Assembly: GCF_002902665.1 (NCBI RefSeq)
Contig: NZ_PPRM01000062.1
Coordinates: 6,007 to 70,006, forward strand
DNA: 64,000 nt
Direction: 5' to 3'
Source: Macrococcoides caseolyticum
Lineage (GTDB): Bacteria; Bacillota; Bacilli; Staphylococcales; Staphylococcaceae
Positions 53,401 to 64,000 of this stretch are shown piece by piece. The translations under genes were made by a program, and so were the position numbers. The notes beneath the pieces are model-generated. The model had not been told where the DNA came from. It did not search any database and saw nothing but the letters and a program-made list of their open reading frames with translations. The first letter of the stretch is position 1. Each line of letters starts with the position of its first letter.

Positions 53401-53585
53401 TTCGTGACGGACATGTCCAGATCGTCATCAATACAATGACGAAAGGGAAACAAATTGAACGTGATGGCTTCCAGATTCGTCGTGATTCAGTTGATAACGG
53501 TGTACCATGTCTAACATCTCTTGATACAGCACGAGCATTACTTGAAGTCATTGAAAGCATGACATTTAATATGAATCAAATGTAG
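50412..53585 (+). CDS. carB: Carbamoyl-phosphate synthase large subunit
   Basis: CarB makes carbamoyl phosphate from bicarbonate, ammonia and two ATP. The 1057-residue protein has the duplicated ATP-grasp layout: first half from [17 protein letters not shown] with [12 protein letters not shown], second half from about residue 550 with [14 protein letters not shown] and [12 protein letters not shown], then an MGS-like allosteric domain near the end. An in-frame GTG lies 9 bases upstream inside the Shine-Dalgarno region; the ATG at 50412 behind AAGGAGCG is preferred. Confidence 0.96.
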   Translation: MPKRNDIKTILVIGSGPIIIGQAAEFDYAGTQACLALREEGYKVILVNSNPATIMTDTEIADKVYIEPLTLDFVSRIIRKEQPDALLPTLGGQTGLNMAVQLHEAGILEENNVTLLGTKLSSIEQAEDRDLFRNLMNELNEPVPESDIVNTVQQAIDFATSIGYPVIVRPAFTMGGTGGGICHDEKELVEIVTNGLKYSPVTQCLIEKSIAGYKEIEYEVMRDSNDNAIVVCNMENIDPVGIHTGDSIVVAPSQTLTDKEYHMLRDVSLKIIRALGIEGGCNVQLALDPHSFNYYIIEVNPRVSRSSALASKATGYPIAKLAAKIAVGLTLDEMMNPVTGTSYAAFEPALDYVVSKIPRFPFDKFEKGERVLGTQMKATGEVMAIGRTYEESLLKAIRSLEYGVHHLGLPNGEAFELDFIKQRIGEQDDERLFFIGEAIRRGVTLEEIHEMTQIDCFFLNKFQHIIDIEHDLKDNVGDIDHLIWAKKYGFSDKVIAHRWNMTEKEIYDIRHENHILPVYKMVDTCASEFESNTPYFYGTYETENESIRSDKKKVVVLGSGPIRIGQGVEFDYATVHAVWAIREAGYEAIIINNNPETVSTDFSISDKLYFEPLTEEDVMNIINLEQPEGVVVQFGGQTAINLAEKLTKYGVKVLGTSLENLDRAEDRKEFEALMQRIEIPQPLGKTATSVKEAVANADFIGYPVLVRPSYVLGGRAMEIVYNEEELINYMTQAVKASPEHPVLIDRYLTGKEIEVDAICDGETVVIPGIMEHIERAGVHSGDSIAVYPPQTLTEKQIATLEDYTKRLAHGLEIKGLLNIQYVISNDEVFVLEVNPRASRTVPFLSKITDVPMANLAMKAILGESLISKGYKDGLVPYKEGVYVKAPVFSFSKLKNVDITLGPEMKSTGEVMGKDITLEKALYKGLVASGLQVKDHGTVLITVADKDKAEALGLAKRFHEVGYRIMATSGTAKLLKENDIPVVEVSKIGNEFNLLDVIRDGHVQIVINTMTKGKQIERDGFQIRRDSVDNGVPCLTSLDTARALLEVIESMTFNMNQM

Positions 53586-53596
53586 GGGGTCTATTG

Positions 53597-55953
<2,357 letters not shown>

Positions 55954-55964
<11 letters not shown>

Positions 55965-56565
55965 AGAAATCGCAAAAGCATTACTTGAAATTGAAGCAGT
56001 ATCACTACAGCCGAATGATATGTTTACATGGTCTTCTGGTATTAAAAGCCCGATTTATTGTGATAACCGTTTAACGATGAGCTATCCGGAAGTTCGTGAC
56101 CAGATTGCTGAAGGTTTAAAGTCATTGATTGAAACACATTTCAGTAATGCGGAAGTGTTAGCAGGAACTGCTACAGCAGGTATTCCACACGCTGCATTTA
56201 CATCTCAGAAGATGAATCTCCCGATGAGTTACGTGCGTTCATCAAGCAAAAAACACGGTAAAGGAAATCAAATTGAAGGCCGTGTATTAGAAGGGCAGAA
56301 GGTTGTTGTCGTAGAAGATTTAATATCTACTGGGGGATCAGCGATTGAAGCAGCGGATGCATTACAAGCGCATGGTGCGGATGTATTAGGCATCGTTGCA
56401 ATATTTACATACGGATTAAGCAAAGGGAAAGAAAGATTAGCACAAGCTGGATATCCATACTATACGCTTTCTGATTTCGATAGTCTCGTTGAGGTTGCAA
56501 GTGAGACAGGAAAGATTGAACAAAGTGATATTGAAGGATTAATTAACTGGCGTGATAACTTATAA
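55954..56565 (+). CDS. pyrE: Orotate phosphoribosyltransferase
   Basis: PyrE joins orotate and PRPP to OMP. The 203-residue protein has [16 protein letters not shown] at the N-terminus and the PRPP loop [17 protein letters not shown]. It is the last pyr gene; the terminator starts 9 bases after its stop. Confidence 0.96.
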
Positions 56566-56573
56566 GCAAAAAG

Positions 56574-56617
56574 AAACTGTTTAATGTATACTATCATTAA
56601 ACAGTTTTATTTTTTTG
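56574..56617 (+). terminator. Terminator of the pyr operon
   Basis: Arms 56574-56586 and 56595-56607 (AAACTGTTTAATG / CATTAAACAGTTT) form a perfect 13-bp stem followed by a T-rich tract to 56617. The next gene starts 11 bases later. Confidence 0.83.
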
Positions 56618-56627
56618 AGGTGAGAAA

Positions 56628-57347
56628 ATGGGCAAATGGGACCACATTAATAAGTTTATTAAAGAAGATGACGATAAAAAGAATGTTGTCAATGATTCAT
56701 TGGACTGGCAGCATATGAAGACCAGCAAAAGAAAAAAGTTAATCGCACAAGTAAAGCAACCGATTAAAGAATTTGATTACCATATCGATTCTTTCTTGAA
56801 CTATGCTTATCGCTCATTTGTCATGCCGAATAAAATAATAGATAACAGCAAAAGTAGTAAATATTTTTATTTTGCGGTTAGTAACTACTGCATCTTCTTG
56901 TGTATGCTCTATCTGCTTGGTGCATTTCATCTACGTACGTTTAATAACCTGGAAGGCATTAATTATGTAATCAGCGGGGGTACGTTTGCTTTAATCGCTA
57001 TTTTAATGACGTATTTAATTCAGATGCTTGCTTTAAATCGGAGTAACAACTTCTATAAAGTATTTGTAGATACGATCAGCTACTATACGCTGTACAATTT
57101 CTTTATGCTTATCGAGCTGCTTTGTGTATATCTGCGCCCAGAATTCGTCATGATCATCTATACGATAAGATTTTTAATTATTATGACAGTGCCGATCAAA
57201 CTGTTCTTTACATATAAGGAGATGAACAAGATAGAGATTGATGTCTTCCCGTTGCATATTCTATATATCATCATTATGGTGAGCTATATTTACATTACTA
57301 AAGACATGCCTTGGCTGAACTTCTTTAAGTTTGTTCCTTCTGTGTAA
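56628..57347 (+). CDS. Unknown polytopic membrane protein
   Basis: I do not recognise this gene. The 239-residue product has a charged cytoplasmic N-terminus of about 75 residues (KWDHINKFIKEDDDKKN ...), then about five hydrophobic segments near residues 78-97, 107-130, 140-165, 170-190 and 205-226. No catalytic motif or signal peptide is visible. GAGGTGAGAAA precedes the ATG. It is isolated: the pyr terminator lies just upstream and a very strong hairpin just downstream, so it depends on read-through or on a promoter not obvious to me. Confidence 0.75.
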   Translation: MGKWDHINKFIKEDDDKKNVVNDSLDWQHMKTSKRKKLIAQVKQPIKEFDYHIDSFLNYAYRSFVMPNKIIDNSKSSKYFYFAVSNYCIFLCMLYLLGAFHLRTFNNLEGINYVISGGTFALIAILMTYLIQMLALNRSNNFYKVFVDTISYYTLYNFFMLIELLCVYLRPEFVMIIYTIRFLIIMTVPIKLFFTYKEMNKIEIDVFPLHILYIIIMVSYIYITKDMPWLNFFKFVPSV

Positions 57348-57349
57348 AG

Positions 57350-57398
57350 TACTAAATAAGCACTTGAAACCTTCAAGGTTTCAAGTGCTTATTTAGTA
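57350..57398. terminator. Bidirectional terminator with a 24-bp perfect stem
   Basis: Arms 57350-57373 and 57375-57398 are exact complements around a single C (effective loop of a few bases). The A/T-rich base provides a U-rich end on both strands. It separates the unknown membrane gene and the convergent pgm. Confidence 0.85.
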
Positions 57399-57399
57399 G

Positions 57400-59055
57400 T
57401 TAATTGAAGAAAGCCTGGTTCATTTCTTCTGCAAGTGATGCGATATCATCTGTAATCATTGATATGTAGAGCTTGATTTTCGGCTCAGTACCTGATGGTC
57501 GTAGTGCAATCCATCCATTCTCAAAATGAAACTTTAGCACATCAGCTTTCGGGAGATCAATCTTTGATTCAGAACCATCAGCATAGGAAGTCTGTGCAAG
57601 ATAATCATCAACACGGATAACTTTTTGACCTGCTATTTCAGAAGGGAATTGAGCACGGGTATCATGCATTATCTTTTCGATATGTGCTTTGCCTTCTTGG
57701 CCTTCAAAGGTGTGGGAGAATAATTTCTCTTGGTAATGACCATATTTAGAATAAATGTCATTCATCTGATCTACAATCGTACGCTGTTCATTCTTGAGCT
57801 CACTTGCCAGTTTGATAATGAGCGGGACGATTTGAACAGCATCTTTATCACGTACAAATGGACCGGCCATATAACCGTAGCTTTCCTCATAACCAAATAT
57901 ATAGTTATACGCTAAAGAAGATTCAAATTGAGCAATCTTCTCTGCTATAAATTTAAAACCTGTTAAGACGTCAAACATTTTTACATTGTTTGCTTCAGCG
58001 ATCTTGCGGCCAAGTTCACTCGTTACTATGGATTTTACTGCAGCACGATTTTCAATTGTTTTAGTAGACTGAATACGATAGTGGAGGAGTAAAGCGCCTA
58101 TTTGATTCCCATTGAAATAATGAAATTTGCCATCTACATGTGCAACAATTCCCATACGATCCGCATCCGGGTCTGTGGCAATCAGAAGGTCTGCATTTGA
58201 GGCTTTCGCGTAATTGACAGCCAGATCAAATGCTTCATGGTCTTCAGGATTCGCAGATTTTACAGATGTAAAATCGCCATCTGGAATCGCCTGTTCCTTA
58301 ACCACTTCATATTGTGTAAAGTTAAGTGCATCTAATAGTTCAGGTATGATCGGTACACTTGTACCATGCAAACTTGTAAAAACGACTTTGAGATCAGATG
58401 CTGGAATATCTTCGACGAGTGAAATAACTTCTGATTTATAAGCATTGATTATGCTATCATCTAAATATTCAACCTTGCTTTGTGCTAGCAGTTCAGCTTT
58501 ACTTGTAGAGTTAAGTGCAAATACATCATCAATATCATCGATAAAGGCACTTACCTTTTGTGAAGCTTCAAGCGCCAGCTGTCCGCCATCCGGACCATAG
58601 ATCTTAATTCCATTATATTCAGGTGGATTATGGCTGGCAGTTATCATTACGCCTGCATCGGTCTTTAGATGACGCACAGCAAAAGATAATTCAGGTGTCG
58701 TATGATATCTGTCGAAGATATATGTCTTAACATTATGGTGACCTAATACTTCAGCAATTGCATCACAGAATTCAGGTGAGAAATGTCTTGTATCATATGC
58801 GATAACTACACTCGGTTCAGCTTTAAGCTCAATAAGATACTGTGCAAGACCTGTTGCTACTTTCTGCACCGTGTATTTATTCAGACGGTTTGGTCCAAGT
58901 CCAATCTTACCTCGAATACCAGCTGTACCAAAAGATAGATTACCTATATAACCTTCTTGCTTATCCTGTTCAGATAAATTTTTATAAGCTTCAATACTGA
59001 TTAAACTTTCATCGATATGTGATTCCCAAGTACTTTGATTTTTCAAAATTGCCAT
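57400..59055 (-). CDS. pgcA: Phosphoglucomutase (alpha-D-phosphohexomutase family)
   Basis: The enzyme interconverts glucose 6-phosphate and glucose 1-phosphate. The 551 residues carry the phosphoserine loop TASHNPPEYNGIK, the metal site DPDADRMG, the sugar-binding GYEESYGY and the phosphate-binding RPSGTEPKIK. GGAGATG precedes the ATG. It feeds UDP-glucose for wall and lipid polymers and, here, the glucose 1-phosphate used by GlgC. It lies downstream of pulA on the same strand (70-base gap) and may be co-transcribed. Confidence 0.94.
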   Translation of the reverse strand: MAILKNQSTWESHIDESLISIEAYKNLSEQDKQEGYIGNLSFGTAGIRGKIGLGPNRLNKYTVQKVATGLAQYLIELKAEPSVVIAYDTRHFSPEFCDAIAEVLGHHNVKTYIFDRYHTTPELSFAVRHLKTDAGVMITASHNPPEYNGIKIYGPDGGQLALEASQKVSAFIDDIDDVFALNSTSKAELLAQSKVEYLDDSIINAYKSEVISLVEDIPASDLKVVFTSLHGTSVPIIPELLDALNFTQYEVVKEQAIPDGDFTSVKSANPEDHEAFDLAVNYAKASNADLLIATDPDADRMGIVAHVDGKFHYFNGNQIGALLLHYRIQSTKTIENRAAVKSIVTSELGRKIAEANNVKMFDVLTGFKFIAEKIAQFESSLAYNYIFGYEESYGYMAGPFVRDKDAVQIVPLIIKLASELKNEQRTIVDQMNDIYSKYGHYQEKLFSHTFEGQEGKAHIEKIMHDTRAQFPSEIAGQKVIRVDDYLAQTSYADGSESKIDLPKADVLKFHFENGWIALRPSGTEPKIKLYISMITDDIASLAEEMNQAFFN

Positions 59056-59125
59056 CTCCTTATATAGATTAACTTCATTAAATCATGAATTATATATGCC
59101 GACCACTGATTTGCCGATAATTTAT

Positions 59126-61165
59126 TTAAAATTCTTTTTTCATTAGCAGACATTGGTACGGCTTTAATGTCACTTGTGACTGGACGAACTTCTGTTGAGT
59201 GCTTTCATTCGTCAGTACTACTTTATATCGACCTGTTCTTGGTAAAGGTAAACCATAATTAATCGCTGTAGGATTAAAAAGAAGTATAAACTCATGTCTT
59301 CTATCGAAAAGTAATACCCCGAATAAAGGCTGGTCAATGTTAAGCTGTATGATACGTTTTGACTTATTTTCAAAGGTCTGAGTTTTAAATATTTCATAAG
59401 TACGTTTTATTTTTAGCGCTTGTTTGATGACATCAAGTTCTTTGTCATATTTGATTCTTCTGTTCCAGTCGATTCTATTGATGAAATCACTCAAGTTGTA
59501 TGTATTACCATGCCCATATTTTGTCCTGAAAAACTCTTGTCCGGCATGGATGAAAGGAGTTCCCAGTGACAGAATGGTGAAGATTGTAATCATCTGATGG
59601 ATCTTATGCTGCAAATACATATCGGCATGAGTCGTATAGTTGATGCGGTCGAATAATGTATGGTTATCATGTACTTCTGCATAGTTGATCGACTGCTTGG
59701 CTGGGATGCCTGTCTGTCCTGTGAAGAGTGTGAACATCCTTTCATAGTATCTCCCTTTTCCGTTGAAATAGCCTCGATCCTTAAGGTCGAAATTGTTCCC
59801 TTTTAAAGTGTCTCTAAAGAAATCGTTAAAAAAATGGACGTCAGGAACTTGATCAATATTCTCATGAATCGTCTTCATAGCATCCGGCATTGCACTATAC
59901 AGATTCCAGCCTTCACCTAGGATGAATCCATATTTATTCTTACTTTGGATTAATCTTTCGATATGCTGCATCGTCTCAATATCAATAACGCCCATCAGAT
60001 CAAAACGGAAGCCGTCAATTTTAAATGTATCGATATAAAATTCTAATGTATCCAATATGTATTTACGCATCATGACGCGTTCAGTCTTAATATCGTTTCC
60101 AACCCCGGTGCCATTGCTTAATGTACGATCTTTATGATAGCGAAAATAATATCCTGGCACGAGCTGTTCAAATGGAGAAGTCTCCATCTTATATACATGA
60201 TTAAAGACAACATCTAAAATAACACCCATACCTGCTTCGTGATACTTCTGTACTACCATCTTTAATTCTTCGATTCGTCTCACGGGATGCATCGCGTCTG
60301 TAGAATAACTGCCATCAATCGTCTGATAGAATTCCGGATCATATCCCCAGTTGTAATTGGACATGAAATCAATATCATCAACACGAGCGAAATCGTTTAC
60401 AGGTAATAATTCGATATGGCTGATGCCTAATGATTTTATATAATCAAAGCCAGTAGTATGCCCTGTATGCGTTGAAGTTCCTTCTTCGATTAACCCTAAT
60501 AATTTACCTTTATGCTGTATACCGCTATTCGGATGCATCGAGAAGTCTCTTGTGTGAACTTCATAAATAATGACATCATTACGTTCTATTTCTGGAAATT
60601 GAGAAGGAAAGTCCTGCACTTGATTCATATCGATGACAACGCTTTTCGTACTATTGACAGTTAATCCTTTAGCGTAGGGATCGTTCACCCTTATTCTCTT
60701 GTTATTGATCATGACTTCGTACTGATAGGAAATACCATGGAGATCATTATCAACGACAACGGTATAAGTACCGTTGTCCTTACGCGTCATTTCATACGTA
60801 CGTTCATCTGTTACGACGTTTATAGACTGTGCAACTGGTGACCATACAGAGAAGGTCGTCTTATTATCTTCGATTGTTGCACCAAGCGTTTCATCCAGTG
60901 CGCTAAATACTGATTCAAAATTTGAAGTCCTCGTGATATCACCGATGAATAATGGAATTTCTTGCCTGTCATATAATATATGATCTGTTTGAGATAGGTG
61001 TATAGGGTGTGACATCTTCAATCTATAGTAGTAATTATTTTCACGTTTAAATTGTTTTATCAATTCAAGTTTGAAGATCCCATCATTATCAATTTCAAAA
61101 CTTCCATTTAATTTTACATTTGATTGAACGGTTATGAGATTAAAATCATCAATATAAGCTTGCAA
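59126..61165 (-). CDS. pulA: Type I pullulanase (glycogen debranching)
   Basis: Pullulanase hydrolyses alpha-1,6 branches of glycogen-type glucans. The 679-residue GH13 enzyme has no signal peptide, so it should act in the cytoplasm. After an N-terminal carbohydrate-binding-like module and a CBM48 (about 90-175) come YNWGYDP (type I pullulanase hallmark), VILDVVFNHV, DGFRFDLMG (nucleophile Asp), ILGEGW (acid Glu) and EVHDNHTLFD. The start is a TTG with GGAGG 8 bases upstream. It is divergent from glgB, the branching enzyme with the opposite activity. Confidence 0.93.
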   Translation of the reverse strand: MQAYIDDFNLITVQSNVKLNGSFEIDNDGIFKLELIKQFKRENNYYYRLKMSHPIHLSQTDHILYDRQEIPLFIGDITRTSNFESVFSALDETLGATIEDNKTTFSVWSPVAQSINVVTDERTYEMTRKDNGTYTVVVDNDLHGISYQYEVMINNKRIRVNDPYAKGLTVNSTKSVVIDMNQVQDFPSQFPEIERNDVIIYEVHTRDFSMHPNSGIQHKGKLLGLIEEGTSTHTGHTTGFDYIKSLGISHIELLPVNDFARVDDIDFMSNYNWGYDPEFYQTIDGSYSTDAMHPVRRIEELKMVVQKYHEAGMGVILDVVFNHVYKMETSPFEQLVPGYYFRYHKDRTLSNGTGVGNDIKTERVMMRKYILDTLEFYIDTFKIDGFRFDLMGVIDIETMQHIERLIQSKNKYGFILGEGWNLYSAMPDAMKTIHENIDQVPDVHFFNDFFRDTLKGNNFDLKDRGYFNGKGRYYERMFTLFTGQTGIPAKQSINYAEVHDNHTLFDRINYTTHADMYLQHKIHQMITIFTILSLGTPFIHAGQEFFRTKYGHGNTYNLSDFINRIDWNRRIKYDKELDVIKQALKIKRTYEIFKTQTFENKSKRIIQLNIDQPLFGVLLFDRRHEFILLFNPTAINYGLPLPRTGRYKVVLTNESTQQKFVQSQVTLKPYQCLLMKKEF

Positions 61166-61361
61166 TCGTAAAACCTCCTACTCATCTAATATTATAACGT
61201 GTAATATAGAAAATATAAAAGTAAAAATATTTTGAATATAGGCAATTTTATTCGTTTAAAGGGTATAATATAGAGAAACATATAATTAAATAATGTTAAA
61301 TTAATATAATGTTCACATTTTTCAATTATACTGAAAATAAGCAATATGACGGAGGGATGAA
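61166..61361. promoter_or_regulatory. Divergent pulA-glgB promoter region
   Basis: This 196-bp gap is very AT-rich and must hold the start signals of both units. On the plus strand TATAAT occurs at 61264-61269 and 61305-61310, but neither has a good -35 hexamer. I see no cre-like site and no clear operator. The TTG of pulA and ATG of glgB have strong Shine-Dalgarno sequences at either end. Confidence 0.4.
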
Positions 61362-63284
61362 ATGGTAACTGAACTAGATCGATTTTTATTTCATCAAGGG
61401 ACGCATTATGCATCCCAGCAGTTTATGGGTGCTCATTTCAACAAGGAGAAAGGTGAGACAACATTTACTGTATGGGCCCCAAATGCGCGTAAGGTAAGTA
61501 TTGCGCTAGACGCGAATCAATGGACGGGTGATGGATGCGAACTTGAGAAAGTACCGGATAGTGGATTGTTTACAGGTACATTTAATGTAGATGTCGGTTC
61601 AGCCTATAAATATTTAATCGAAACTAAGCAGGGTGAACAACTATTCAAGGCGGATCCTTACGCATTCTATGCTGAGAAACGGCCTGCAACTGCATCGATT
61701 GTCACGGATATCTCCTATCAATGGTCGGATGAGGCTTGGCAGAAGAAGAAGACTGCCCCTTATAATCAACCAATCAATATTTATGAGGTTCATCTGGGAA
61801 CGTGGAAAAAACATAATGTTGAGCGCTACGAAGGAGAATCCATCGATGCGTTTACAGATCGTTCGTACTATACATATAGAGAAATGGCGGAGTCTTTAAT
61901 CCCGTATGTGAAGAGGATGGGCTATACACATATTGAATTGATGCCAATTACCGAACATCCTTTCGATTTGTCCTGGGGTTATCAAGTAACCGGTTACTTT
62001 GCACCTACAAGCCGATTTGGTACACCGCAGGATTTCAAATATTTTATCGATCAATGTCATCAGCACCAGATTGGAGTGATATTGGACTGGGTACCGGCTC
62101 ATTTTTGTAAGGATGCGCATGGTCTTAGAATGTTTGATGGGACTCCGTTATTTGAACATCCGGATATGTATCGTGCAGAGAAGCGTGGATGGGGGACACT
62201 GACATTTGATTTTGGTCGAACAGAAGTCCAGAGTTTCCTCGTGTCGAATGCACTGTTTTGGCTCGATGAATATCATATCGATGGTTTACGTGTGGATGCA
62301 GTGCATTCGATGACTGACCTTAACTTTGAGAATCATAAAGTGCATGAGAGAATTTTTAATGAGGATGGTACAACCATTCATAAAGAAGCGGTTGCGTTTT
62401 TACAGAAGCTGAACACTGAAGTGTTCAGGCACTATCCACATACGTTAATGATTGCAGAGGATTCATCAGATATGAAGAATGTCACAGCACCGGTTGCTTC
62501 TGGCGGCCTTGGGTTTAACTTTAAGTGGGATCTTGGATTTATGCATGACACGCTTGATTATATGGAGCTCGACCCTATTATGAGACAACATTACCACAAA
62601 TATTTAAACTTTCCGCTTGTCTATCGCTATGACGAAAACTTTATTCTGCCGTTCTCGCATGATGAAGTTGTTCACGGAAAACTTAGTATGCTGGATAAAA
62701 TGCCGGGGGATCAATGGCGGAAGTTCGCACAGTATCGCTTACTGTATGGCTATCAAATGACTCAGCCGGGTAAGAAGCTTAACTTTATGGGTAGCGAGAT
62801 TGGCATGTATGCTGAATGGAAAGATAAGGAGCAGGTAGATTGGTTTTTGCTTAACTATCCGTATCATAAAGAACTTCAGGATTTTGTTCGTGATATGAAC
62901 AAGTTATATTTGAAAGAAAAGCCATTATTTGAACTTGACTATGAAACACAAGGTTTCAGATGGATTGACGCAGATAACAACCAGCAGAACATCGCAAGTT
63001 ATATGCGTACAGATCGTAAGGGGAATACTTTAGTCATCGTGCTTAATTTCTCGCCGAATGTCTATTATGACTTTACAGTTGCAGTTGATCATCCTGGTAA
63101 ATATAAAGAATATTTCAATTCAGATAAAAAGGAATATGGTGGATCTAATCAGACGATTAGTAAGTATCTTTTTTCTGAATTATTAGAAGTTAACGGTTTC
63201 AAACATGCGATAAAAGGGAAAATACCACCGCTTGGATTTGTAATATATAAAAAAGTTAAAGAAAGAAAGAAACATCATAGTTAG
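61362..63284 (+). CDS. glgB: 1,4-alpha-glucan branching enzyme
   Basis: GlgB introduces alpha-1,6 branches into glycogen. The 640-residue GH13 protein has a CBM48 domain (TTFTVWAPNARKVSIAL) and the catalytic motifs DWVPAHF, DGLRVDAVHS (nucleophile Asp), MIAEDSSD (acid Glu) and PFSHDEVVHGK. GGAGGGATGAA precedes the ATG. glgC follows after 30 bases on the same strand, the usual start of a glycogen synthesis operon. Confidence 0.96.
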   Translation: MVTELDRFLFHQGTHYASQQFMGAHFNKEKGETTFTVWAPNARKVSIALDANQWTGDGCELEKVPDSGLFTGTFNVDVGSAYKYLIETKQGEQLFKADPYAFYAEKRPATASIVTDISYQWSDEAWQKKKTAPYNQPINIYEVHLGTWKKHNVERYEGESIDAFTDRSYYTYREMAESLIPYVKRMGYTHIELMPITEHPFDLSWGYQVTGYFAPTSRFGTPQDFKYFIDQCHQHQIGVILDWVPAHFCKDAHGLRMFDGTPLFEHPDMYRAEKRGWGTLTFDFGRTEVQSFLVSNALFWLDEYHIDGLRVDAVHSMTDLNFENHKVHERIFNEDGTTIHKEAVAFLQKLNTEVFRHYPHTLMIAEDSSDMKNVTAPVASGGLGFNFKWDLGFMHDTLDYMELDPIMRQHYHKYLNFPLVYRYDENFILPFSHDEVVHGKLSMLDKMPGDQWRKFAQYRLLYGYQMTQPGKKLNFMGSEIGMYAEWKDKEQVDWFLLNYPYHKELQDFVRDMNKLYLKEKPLFELDYETQGFRWIDADNNQQNIASYMRTDRKGNTLVIVLNFSPNVYYDFTVAVDHPGKYKEYFNSDKKEYGGSNQTISKYLFSELLEVNGFKHAIKGKIPPLGFVIYKKVKERKKHHS

Positions 63285-63314
63285 TACAAAAATATGGATG
63301 AGGTAGGGGATATC

Positions 63315-64000
63315 ATGTCAAATGAAGTTGTTGGAATGTTACTTGCAGGTGGAAAGGGAACGCGATTAGGTCAGCTGACAAAAAATATTGCAAAGCCAGC
63401 AGTGCCTTTTGGTGGAAAGTATCGCATCATTGATTTTACATTAAGTAATTTATCAAATTCTAATATATCAACGGTAGGAGTCCTTGTTCAGTACGCACCG
63501 CTAATGTTGAATCGCCATATTGGATTAGGTAAACCGTGGTCTCTTGATAAGCAGGATGGTGGAGTGAGTGTACTTGCCCCATTCGCTGATCAGGAAGGTG
63601 CTTCGTGGTTTGAAGGCACTGCAGATGCAATTACAAAGAACATCCACTTTATCGATCAGTATGACCCGGAATATTTACTGATTCTTTCTGGTGATCATAT
63701 TTATCAGATGGATTATCAGCAGATGCTCGATTTCCATAAAGAAAAGCAGGCAGATGCGACGATCTCTGTAATCGAAGTGCCGATAGAAGAAGCAAGTCGC
63801 TTTGGAATACTGAACACTGAAGAGGATCTTAAGATTTATGAATTCGATGAAAAACCACAGCATCCAAAGAATAATCTTGCATCCATGGGAATCTATATCT
63901 TTAACTGGAAAGTTTTACGTGAGTATTTAATCGCGGATGAACAAGATACGCAATCTGAACATGATTTCGGTAACGACATCATCCCAAAAATGCTGGATGC
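63315..64000 (+). CDS. glgC: Glucose-1-phosphate adenylyltransferase, 5' part
   Basis: GlgC makes ADP-glucose from glucose 1-phosphate and ATP, the committed step of bacterial glycogen synthesis. The first 228 codons are in the window and remain open to its edge. They show [15 protein letters not shown] (nucleotide binding), [25 protein letters not shown] and FDEKP, all typical of ADP-glucose pyrophosphorylase. The ATG has AGGTAGGGGA upstream. Downstream genes such as glgD, glgA and glgP would be expected beyond the window. Confidence 0.94.
   Translation, partial: MSNEVVGMLLAGGKGTRLGQLTKNIAKPAVPFGGKYRIIDFTLSNLSNSNISTVGVLVQYAPLMLNRHIGLGKPWSLDKQDGGVSVLAPFADQEGASWFEGTADAITKNIHFIDQYDPEYLLILSGDHIYQMDYQQMLDFHKEKQADATISVIEVPIEEASRFGILNTEEDLKIYEFDEKPQHPKNNLASMGIYIFNWKVLREYLIADEQDTQSEHDFGNDIIPKMLD

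Noticed and set aside
61254-61266. GTTTAA and GGGTAT near each other before glgB, reminiscent of a SigB promoter
   Set aside because: The two elements are separated by one base, whereas SigB promoters need about 12-14.

Overview
The window is ordinary chromosomal backbone of a low-GC Gram-positive coccus of the Staphylococcaceae. Gene order follows the staphylococcal core (typA-ylaH-ylaN-ftsW-pyc-ctaA/ctaB, the dcw cluster without murG, ylmDE-sepF-yggT-ylmH-divIVA-ileS-lspA-rluD, then the pyr operon). Three features depart from Staphylococcus aureus as I know it: a complete caa3-type cytochrome c oxidase operon (ctaCDEF with ctaG), an NAD-linked class 1B dihydroorotate dehydrogenase (pyrK-pyrD), and a glycogen locus (pulA, glgB, glgC). 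The caa3 oxidase fits the oxidase-positive genus Macrococcus or a close relative; this assignment is inference from gene content. I recognise no rRNA, tRNA, CRISPR array, prophage or insertion sequence.

Layout. 1-4.1 kb: a partial NERD-like gene, ylaF, typA, ylaH, an unknown gene and ylaN. 4.1-9.9 kb: ftsW, pyruvate carboxylase, and heme A synthase on the minus strand. 10.1-16.6 kb: heme O synthase, the four caa3 subunits, CtaG and a DUF420 protein, a heme A and oxidase assembly unit. 16.6-26.7 kb: a mixed-strand stretch with a permease, YugN, a CAP protein, YlbF, a methyltransferase-like protein, a glycerophosphodiesterase, YlbG, RsmD, CoaD, TmcAL, DUF177, ribosomal protein L32 and BshC. 26.9-36.8 kb: dcw cluster (mraZ, rsmH, ftsL, pbp1, mraY, murD, divIB, ftsA, ftsZ). 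36.8-45.0 kb: division accessory genes, T-box-controlled ileS, lspA and rluD. 45.0-56.6 kb: ten-gene pyr operon with two PyrR attenuators. 56.6-64 kb: an unknown membrane protein, phosphoglucomutase, pullulanase, glycogen branching enzyme and the start of glgC.

Most transcription units end in clear intrinsic terminators, often bidirectional between convergent genes. Regulatory sites visible in the sequence are: three GTGG boxes at exact 10-bp spacing before mraZ (MraZ operator), a cre-like site before pyc, three TGTCACA/TGTGACA elements between ctaA and ctaB, a Fur/PerR-like palindrome inside the bshC promoter, an ileS T-box leader, and PyrR attenuators before pyrR and pyrP.

I did not find a clearly new multi-gene system. 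The best candidates for something undescribed are single genes (the methyltransferase-like protein at 19.8 kb, the degenerate NERD-like protein at the left edge, the membrane protein at 56.6 kb) and regulatory arrangements (the cta intergenic repeats, the bshC box, the ylaN/ftsW hairpin, and the coaD/tmcAL hairpin that encodes both C-termini).
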